Origin: JAJQBJ01 sp964387095
GTDB lineage: Bacteria > Bacillota > Clostridia > Oscillospirales > Oscillospiraceae
NCBI GenBank assembly: GCA_964387095.1
Contig: CAYLVH010000001.1
Location: 1 to 64,000 of the forward strand
DNA length: 64,000 nucleotides
Direction of reading: 5' to 3'
Position 1 is the stretch's first letter; the number at the start of each line of letters is the position of its first letter. This document shows positions 58,872 through 64,000 of this stretch, in pieces. The position numbers and the translations under genes are program-made. The notes under the pieces were generated by a model. That model was not told the DNA's origin. It saw nothing but the letters and a program-made list of their open reading frames with translations, and did no database searches.

Positions 58872-58898
58872 ACAGGATACACCTTCTTCCCCATCCGA

Positions 58899-59096
58899 TT
58901 ACAGTGTGTATTGATGCTCTTCAAGCTGGTAGCCCTCCGCTTCCAGCTGAGCGCCAACCCGTTCACGGAACTGCCGGACAGTCTCCTGCCGCACGTCCCG
59001 GTCAATTCTCTTCACCTCTACGCCGTCTTCGCAGACGCTGGCCCACTCGGTAAAACCGCCGCGGGTACTCCGACATACAAATTTATAGGTTTTCAA
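58899..59096 (-). CDS. Unknown protein of the transhydroxylase operon, 65 aa
   Basis: Not recognised. A very small, charged protein: strand (YKFVCRSTRGGFTEWASVC), a basic linker (EVKRIDRDVRQET), and a helix (VRQFRERVGAQLEAEGYQLE). Two Cys. It resembles a small adaptor or regulatory domain. It starts 3 bases after the stop of the first operon gene, and its own ribosome binding site lies in the end of that gene. Confidence 0.75.
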   Translation of the reverse strand: MKTYKFVCRSTRGGFTEWASVCEDGVEVKRIDRDVRQETVRQFRERVGAQLEAEGYQLEEHQYTL

Positions 59097-59099
59097 GGT

Positions 59100-59564
59100 T
59101 TATCCTCCTTCACTTTCACGATCTTTGGGTGCGTCCTTCCAGCTCATAAAGTCAGTATCCTCCGCAGGAAGCTGTCCCGTGGCGTCCAGATACGCGATAA
59201 TGCCCTTTTCCGCCGCAACCATGACCCCCATGGGATTCATGTTCTGCTTCGGCGTGATCTCAAACAGCTGATCCGCCTGCTTCGCCAGGTTCTTCAGCAT
59301 GGCGGTATGCTTTTCATTGATGGGCCAGGCCTTATATCTCCCCTCTTCCGCATCCAGGGGATGGATAAAGCACTGATACGCGTTCTGGGCAATGAACATA
59401 TACATAATCTCCATTTCCGACAGCACACCCACCATTTTCGCGCTATTTAGAGCAAGCATAATCTTGTCTCCATCCTTCGCCATAAGCCGGAGGCGAACAT
59501 CCCGGTCGTGGTTGGCCCGGTCCGTCCGCTTGCGGCTGTCTCCTGGTTTTCTCTTTTCACTCAT
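59100..59564 (-). CDS. Unknown protein, first gene of the transhydroxylase operon, 154 aa
   Basis: Not recognised. The N-terminal 25 residues are very basic (KRKPGDSRKRTDRANHDRD), followed by a compact domain with KIMLALNSAKMVGVLSEMEI near 35-52, a Cys in NAYQCFIHPLD, and a helical stretch (HTAMLKNLAKQADQLFEI). The basic start might bind nucleic acid, so a regulator is possible, but no classical helix-turn-helix is visible. Transcription probably starts at the TTGACA promoter about 80 bases upstream. Confidence 0.75.
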   Translation of the reverse strand: MSEKRKPGDSRKRTDRANHDRDVRLRLMAKDGDKIMLALNSAKMVGVLSEMEIMYMFIAQNAYQCFIHPLDAEEGRYKAWPINEKHTAMLKNLAKQADQLFEITPKQNMNPMGVMVAAEKGIIAYLDATGQLPAEDTDFMSWKDAPKDRESEGG

Positions 59565-59640
59565 CTCTCGATCTTAACACCTCGTCTCCAGCTTCCGAAC
59601 TGCTAAATGGGCACACTACACCCCATTAACACCATTTTAT

Positions 59641-59669
59641 TTTAAACCATAGAACGATTCCAATGTCAA
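59641..59669 (-). promoter_or_regulatory. Promoter for the transhydroxylase operon
   Basis: Minus strand: TTGACA (59664-59669), 17-base spacer, TTTAAA. The -35 box lies inside a CCAAT-TGAC-ATTGG dyad that could be an activator or repressor site. Confidence 0.55.
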
Positions 59670-59758
59670 TTGGATTTTCCTGTAAAAAAGCGTAACCATT
59701 CCGACACGAAAAAACCGAAAATTTAAAAATTCGTCTATTTTCAAGGGCTTCTCCTTTT

Positions 59759-59860
59759 TTGTCACAACCAATGGGTTGTGACAAGGTGACATTTCTCTGT
59801 TTCCAGGCCGCGCTTAACCAGGGGAGGTTCAGGTCAAAAAAGATTCCATATTTTTGACCT
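59759..59860. repeat. Two perfect inverted repeats upstream of the transhydroxylase operon
   Basis: TTGTCACAACC/GGTTGTGACAA (11-bp arms, 4-base loop, 59759-59784) and AGGTCAAAAA/TTTTTGACCT (10-bp arms, 10-base gap, 59831-59860). The first has no T-run on its 3' side; the second may act as a terminator in either direction. They fill the 373-base gap between the two Mo-enzyme operons. Confidence 0.6.
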
Positions 59861-59937
59861 TAGGGACAAAACCGGATTTTCCCTGGAAGCCAATCAGCAC
59901 ACCCCTGCGGAGAACCTTGGCAGGGGACTTTTGCCGG

Positions 59938-60597
59938 TTATTGCTTTGCTTCCTCCAGCGCGCTGAACAGGGGGGCCATCTTAATTTTCGGGAACAGCCG
60001 CTGGGACAGACCCACAAAGCGGCCGGTAAGCAGCACCGCCGCAACGGAGCTGATGCCCACGCTGGCCAGGGAATGCGTGGAAATCAAATTGATGACAATT
60101 GCCAGCACCACATAGACCGCATCCATAATCATCTTCACATTGGACAGCTTCTTGTGGTAGACTTGGCTGATCACGTTGTTCAGCTCGTCCGGCGCCGGGA
60201 GCATCAGGTCGCAGCCGCTGATCAGCGCCACGCCAAGGCCCTGGATGGCAATCCCGAGAATTAATACAATACACTTTTGCCAGATCGCCAGCTGGGGATT
60301 CCAAAGCCACATGAAGAAATCCACCAGATAGCCAAAGGGGACTCCCACACATAAGGTGAGCACGCTTTTCAGCGCCACCCTGCGCTGCACCAGGATCTGC
60401 GCCACCGCGCAGATGACATGCAGCAAAATGGTGGCGTTCCCCAGCGTCAGCGGGGTGATATTCGCCACAGCATCCGGCACAGCGGTGATGGGCGACACGC
60501 CCCAGGCCGTTCGCTTGAGCATAACCAGCCCAATGGCCATGCAGACAATTCCCGCCACATATTGTGTAATTCTTCTTACCACCTGTTTTGATTTCAT
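59938..60597 (-). CDS. YczE/YitT-like integral membrane protein
   Basis: A 219-residue membrane protein with about five hydrophobic segments (IVCMAIGLVMLKRTAWGVSP, NATILLHVICAVAQILV, SVLTLCVGVPFGYLVDFFMW, CIVLILGIAIQGLGVALISG, MDAVYVVLAIVINLI). The GVSPITAVPDAVAN and LPAPDELNNVIS stretches fit the YczE/YyaS/YitT-related group of unknown function. The ATG at 60597 follows AAGAGG. It is the last gene after the second large/small pair, so transport or export of that enzyme's substrate is possible but unproven. Confidence 0.75.
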   Translation of the reverse strand: MKSKQVVRRITQYVAGIVCMAIGLVMLKRTAWGVSPITAVPDAVANITPLTLGNATILLHVICAVAQILVQRRVALKSVLTLCVGVPFGYLVDFFMWLWNPQLAIWQKCIVLILGIAIQGLGVALISGCDLMLPAPDELNNVISQVYHKKLSNVKMIMDAVYVVLAIVINLISTHSLASVGISSVAAVLLTGRFVGLSQRLFPKIKMAPLFSALEEAKQ

Positions 60598-60649
60598 GTT
60601 CTGACCTCTTTTCAAGCCGTCTCCCGGCGGCCAGGATTCTTATATACCA

Positions 60650-61462
60650 TTATTTTTCCAGGGGAATGTCCCCCAGGTTGGGACAGCTCTTGGTCTCCAG
60701 CTCCTCAAAGCTCCGGGGCTGAAAGCCCGAGGCCTGGATGGTGACTTTTGCCCTGGTCTCCAGCAGATCCTTGAACCAAAAATCACCGAAGTCATCCGTG
60801 GTGGTCTCCCTTGTGGTCCCATCAACCAGGGTGAGCGTGACCTTGGCCCCGATGATGACTTCCTCCTCCTCCGGATCATAGACCAGCCCCCCCAGGAAGC
60901 AGCCGGGAATATTCCGGTAATAGACCCGGGGCCTGGCGCCGTACTCCGGATGGAGCACCACCGCATCCTTGAGTAGGTCGGCCAGCTCCTCCTCATCGCC
61001 AAATTTCATGGCGTCGGTGGGGCAGGCCTCCACACAGCGGGGCACCTTGGCGCCATGATCCAACAGGTGGGCACAGCCAGTGCACTTCTGTGGCAGGTTC
61101 AGCTCCTCATTCCAGAAGATCTTGCCATAGGAGCAGGCCTCCACCAGGCCTTTCTGCCCCAGGGCCTTCTCCGGGTCAATGACCACCAGGCCATCCGGGC
61201 GGCGATAGACGGCGCCATTCTCTGCGGCGGCCATGCAGGGCGCATCCTCGCAGTGGTTGCACAGGGTGAGGATGTAATGGATCTTCACCTTGGGGATGGT
61301 GCCCCTGGGGTGATCGGTGACCTTGCACCAGAACTGACCCGTGGCGGGTTGGGGCGCCGCATAGGGCCGCCAATCGTTTTCACAATGCTCATCCTTGCAG
61401 GAGAGCTGACAGTTGTAGCAGCCGGAACACCGGGCCACATCAATGACAAACACCTTAGACAT
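60650..61462 (-). CDS. Second transhydroxylase-like small subunit, 4Fe-4S plus beta domain
   Basis: A 270-residue paralogue of the protein at 53943-54812. Cysteine motifs: CSGCYNCQLSCKDEHC, CNHCEDAPCMAA, ACSYGKIFWNEE, CTGCAHLL and CVEACPTDAMKF. The C-terminal beta domain starts near 190 (AKVTLTLVDGTTRETTTDDF, GDFWFKDLLETRAKVTIQA). No signal peptide or membrane anchor. It begins 3 bases after the large subunit stop, with GGAG in the end of that gene. Confidence 0.87.
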   Translation of the reverse strand: MSKVFVIDVARCSGCYNCQLSCKDEHCENDWRPYAAPQPATGQFWCKVTDHPRGTIPKVKIHYILTLCNHCEDAPCMAAAENGAVYRRPDGLVVIDPEKALGQKGLVEACSYGKIFWNEELNLPQKCTGCAHLLDHGAKVPRCVEACPTDAMKFGDEEELADLLKDAVVLHPEYGARPRVYYRNIPGCFLGGLVYDPEEEEVIIGAKVTLTLVDGTTRETTTDDFGDFWFKDLLETRAKVTIQASGFQPRSFEELETKSCPNLGDIPLEK

Positions 61463-61465
61463 TGC

Positions 61466-64000
61466 TCAGATCTCCTTTCCAGGCACATGGGGCTGTCTGG
61501 AGCCCAACCAGACCCCTGCCTTTTCCTTCTGGCAGCGGACGCCGTCGGTGGGATCCTCATCCTGCTCCTCATCCACCAGCCAGCCGGCCAGGCAGACCCC
61601 GGCGTTGGGATCCGTCTTCCGGTTCCAGGCCTGGGCATACTTGGTGGACCATTCCTGATACTCTTCCTCCGTCACCTTCTGGCACTCCACCAGGAAGCCG
61701 GAAACCGCCATGCCGGTGGAGTTTTTGGAGGTCATAGAGGTGGGGGTGATGCAGTTGATGCAGCCGCCCCGGTCCAGCCAGCCGGGAATAATGGGGTCCA
61801 GGCGGGCACCGTGATCCACATAGACCACACCAGGGATCAGCCGCTCCGTGACATAGGCCGCGCAGAGTACAATGCCCCGCTCGTTGAAAATTTTGACGAT
61901 ATCGTGGTGCTGAATCCCCCGCTCCTTCGCGGTGATGGGGTTGATCCACATGGGTTCGTACTGATAGCCGTCCCAGGCCCGGATCTTCATGGTTTCAACC
62001 TCCCGGTTCCAGATGATATCATCGCACTGGGCGTGCATTCTCCAGCGACCGTGGTTGGACATGCAAAGCAGGGGATATTTCTTGGCCCGCTCTGAGGAGA
62101 GCCGCTCGTCATGGCTCTCGCTCTTCTCGATCCAGTGGGGCACAGGGGGGCGTTCCGGGTCGTCGGGCATGTACTTCTCAATATCCGTGGAGGAATACTC
62201 CAGCAGACCGGTGGGGGTGGTCAGGGGGTGGTTTTGGGGATCCACATAGAAGTTATACAGGCCGGCAGGAATCTCCCGGGCATTCTCCTTGCAGGGCACC
62301 ACAAAGATCTTCCGCCGCTGGAACTCCTCCCAGCTCATATAATCCTCACAGCCAGAGGCGGCGTAGAAGAACCGCACCCGGTCCTCCTCGGTCAGCCCGT
62401 TGCCGGTGTAAGCCCGGACATACTCCGGACCCAGCTTCTCCGCCACCTTGACGCAGACGTCAAAGTCGGTCATGGACTCCCCGATGGGCGGGCAGCAGGG
62501 GCCGGTCAGATACACGGACTGGAACACACCAGAGCTCAGGTCGTTGCACAGGTCGCTCATCTCATGCTTGGTGGAAACGGGTAGGATCAGGTCAGCAAAA
62601 TAGCAGTCGTTTTCCATCCAGGGATGCTGGGCGATGACGGTTTCAATGGAGGGATCCCGGTAGGCCTCAGTGAACAGGTTTCCGTTGTTCCAGCAGGTCA
62701 CGTTGCAGGGGGAGTCCGTCCAGATCATATGGACCCGACTCAAGCCCGGCCTGGGGTAAACAATCTTGTTAAACTGATAGATGTTGGTGGGCTGGCGGTA
62801 GTTGTTCTTGTCCGGCTGCTGAGAGGAGGAGAAGCAGTGGAGGCCGTACCACTCCGCATGGCCCTCCACAATGGCGCGATGTACCATGCAGCGGGGAATA
62901 AACTGCTTGGGGGCAGGCAGCTTCTTAAACAGCTCTACCAGCTCCGGGGCCTTCTCCTTCTGGTAATCGTTCAGGTCATAGCGGCGCATGTCAAGGGTGT
63001 CCGGCAGGTCCCCGTCCACCGCCCGGAGGCAGTCGCAGATCTGAGGCACCTTGGGAGCGAAGTCCCCCTGATAGGGTACCGGGAAATCCTTTGCCCACAT
63101 ATTCCACTCAATCATCTTCCCCTGGTGGACGCCGGGACGGCCCAGGCCCTGCATCCCCAGCAGCATGACCTCCAAACGGGCAGGCTCCGTGGCATATGGC
63201 CCCCGGATATAGCATCCGCCGTTGCCGTGGAGGATGGAGGTGGTCTTCTTCGCCCAGCGGCGGGCCAGGGCCTTGATGGTCCAGGGCTTTACGCCGCACT
63301 TCTCACTGGCCCACTTGGGGGTCTTGGGGACGCCGTCCTCCTCCCCCATGACGTAGGCCACAAACTTGTCAAAGCCATAGGTGTGGGAGGCGATATACTC
63401 CTTGTCGTAGGTCTCCTCCGTCAGCCAGATGTAAGCAATGGCCAGCTGCAAGGCCGCGTCCGTATTGGGCAGAATGGGAATCCACTTGTCCGCATGGACC
63501 GCCGCGCCATAGTTCAGGTCGGGACAGATATAGATGCTATCAATCCCCAGGTCAGTAAACCAGTAGCACAGACGGGAGGGCATGTGGGAAACCACCCCCA
63601 GGGGGGTGGTCTCCGGATCGCAGCCCCAGAAAAGGAGCATATCCGTGTTCTTTGCGATGTCCGGGTACAGGTTGGCCGTGGGGGCCATCTCCCCCACAGG
63701 CTCCATGCCCCAGACGTGCTTGGCCCCCCAATACCAGCCCTCCCAGGAGTCCATGTTCCTCATCTGGAGGGTATAGCCCCCCATCAGGGCCAGCAGGCGG
63801 TTGGGGCAGCCGTGGCTGGGGGCCACCCGCTTGCCTTCGCCGTGCATATCGCTTTCGCAGAGCACCGCCTCGGGGCCGTAGGTCTCCTTCATCCTCCGCA
63901 GCTCGTCCGCGCAGATCCGGGCCGCCTCATCCCAGGAGATCCGGACATATTTGCTCTTCCCCCGGTTCTGGGGATTGCGCTCCCCCTTGGGGTCCCAGTC
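61466..64000 (-). CDS. Second molybdopterin oxidoreductase large subunit, cut by the window edge
   Basis: At least 844 residues; the open frame runs to the right edge without a start (DWDPKGERNPQNRGKSKYV, then RISWDEAARIC), so the N-terminus is outside. It belongs to the same transhydroxylase-like branch: MDSWEGWYWGAKHVWGMEPV, FWGCDPETTPLG, ALQLAIAYIWLTEETYDKEY, ALARRWAKKTTS. The Asp-Ser pair (MDSW) is kept and a His is available in PSHGCPN, but the SSHHSW block of the first enzyme is changed to PSHGCPN, and the MNYNFWF-type Tyr region differs. A different substrate is therefore likely. Followed by its own small subunit. Confidence 0.87.
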   Translation of the reverse strand, partial: DWDPKGERNPQNRGKSKYVRISWDEAARICADELRRMKETYGPEAVLCESDMHGEGKRVAPSHGCPNRLLALMGGYTLQMRNMDSWEGWYWGAKHVWGMEPVGEMAPTANLYPDIAKNTDMLLFWGCDPETTPLGVVSHMPSRLCYWFTDLGIDSIYICPDLNYGAAVHADKWIPILPNTDAALQLAIAYIWLTEETYDKEYIASHTYGFDKFVAYVMGEEDGVPKTPKWASEKCGVKPWTIKALARRWAKKTTSILHGNGGCYIRGPYATEPARLEVMLLGMQGLGRPGVHQGKMIEWNMWAKDFPVPYQGDFAPKVPQICDCLRAVDGDLPDTLDMRRYDLNDYQKEKAPELVELFKKLPAPKQFIPRCMVHRAIVEGHAEWYGLHCFSSSQQPDKNNYRQPTNIYQFNKIVYPRPGLSRVHMIWTDSPCNVTCWNNGNLFTEAYRDPSIETVIAQHPWMENDCYFADLILPVSTKHEMSDLCNDLSSGVFQSVYLTGPCCPPIGESMTDFDVCVKVAEKLGPEYVRAYTGNGLTEEDRVRFFYAASGCEDYMSWEEFQRRKIFVVPCKENAREIPAGLYNFYVDPQNHPLTTPTGLLEYSSTDIEKYMPDDPERPPVPHWIEKSESHDERLSSERAKKYPLLCMSNHGRWRMHAQCDDIIWNREVETMKIRAWDGYQYEPMWINPITAKERGIQHHDIVKIFNERGIVLCAAYVTERLIPGVVYVDHGARLDPIIPGWLDRGGCINCITPTSMTSKNSTGMAVSGFLVECQKVTEEEYQEWSTKYAQAWNRKTDPNAGVCLAGWLVDEEQDEDPTDGVRCQKEKAGVWLGSRQPHVPGKEI

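Noticed and set aside
59903..59926. CCCCTGC/GCAGGGG hairpin just after the YczE/YitT-like gene as a terminator
   Set aside because: Seven-base stem, 10-base loop and no T-run on the minus strand; possible but too weak to list as a terminator.
61466..64000. Starting the second Mo-enzyme gene at the ATG at 63892
   Set aside because: The frame continues upstream with conserved sequence (RISWDEAARIC) to the edge, so that Met is internal and the gene is partial.

Overview
The window looks like chromosome from an anaerobic, fairly GC-rich member of the Firmicutes (Clostridia). A gut-type Oscillospiraceae lineage of the Flavonifractor/Lawsonibacter/Intestinimonas kind is my best guess, but this is inference from gene content, not a database match. 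Supporting signs are three T-box leaders, RNase Y, an Asp23/Gls24 protein, FakA, AGGAGG-type ribosome binding sites, many 4Fe-4S, flavin and molybdenum redox proteins, and no respiratory-oxygen genes. There are no rRNA or tRNA genes, CRISPR arrays, phage genes or insertion sequences that I can see.

Left part (1-24 kb): phosphate acetyltransferase, an OYE-type FMN/FAD/4Fe-4S reductase, a wrecked MATE transporter and an MBL-fold hydrolase come first. A T-box-led hisS-aspS operon follows, facing asnS. AsnS has its own T-box, nearly the same as the one that precedes an asparagine synthase-like gene 5 kb away. Between them is a five-gene operon (circularly permuted ATP-grasp, alpha-E, transglutaminase-like, two M14-like proteins) that looks like a peptide-ligation or peptide-processing module. 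Next come an HxlR regulator with a palindromic operator and a second OYE-type reductase, then a thioesterase, two Nudix/unknown genes and an S66 peptidase.

Middle part (24-47 kb) is mostly housekeeping: rny, sbcDC, Asp23, fakA-like, M29 aminopeptidase, recQ, a metal P-type ATPase with a separate HMA chaperone under a SmtB-like operator, a PTS_EIIC_2-type membrane protein, tatD, metG, and an orphan ParE/GyrB-like ATPase subunit. Several genes here and to the left carry single-base frameshifts (MATE, DUF362, DUF3006). They are either decaying genes or residual assembly errors.

Right part (47-64 kb) is the most distinctive. A molybdenum-cofactor operon (moeA, a second molybdopterin-binding protein, moaA, moaC, mog, MOSC) sits behind a Moco riboswitch and attenuator. 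Upstream on the same strand are a BKACE-family beta-keto acid cleavage enzyme and a thiolase. Above these is a seven-gene operon: five small proteins of unknown role (one a Nudix relative that has lost its catalytic signature), then the large and small subunits of an enzyme closely resembling pyrogallol-phloroglucinol transhydroxylase. A second, more divergent large/small pair with a YczE/YitT-like membrane protein runs off the right edge. My working model is that cofactor supply, Mo-dependent hydroxyl transfer or removal on a polyphenol, and beta-keto acid cleavage plus thiolysis to acetyl-CoA form one catabolic locus. Pta could convert acetyl-CoA to acetyl phosphate for ATP. The ring-reducing and ring-opening enzymes needed between them are not in this window.
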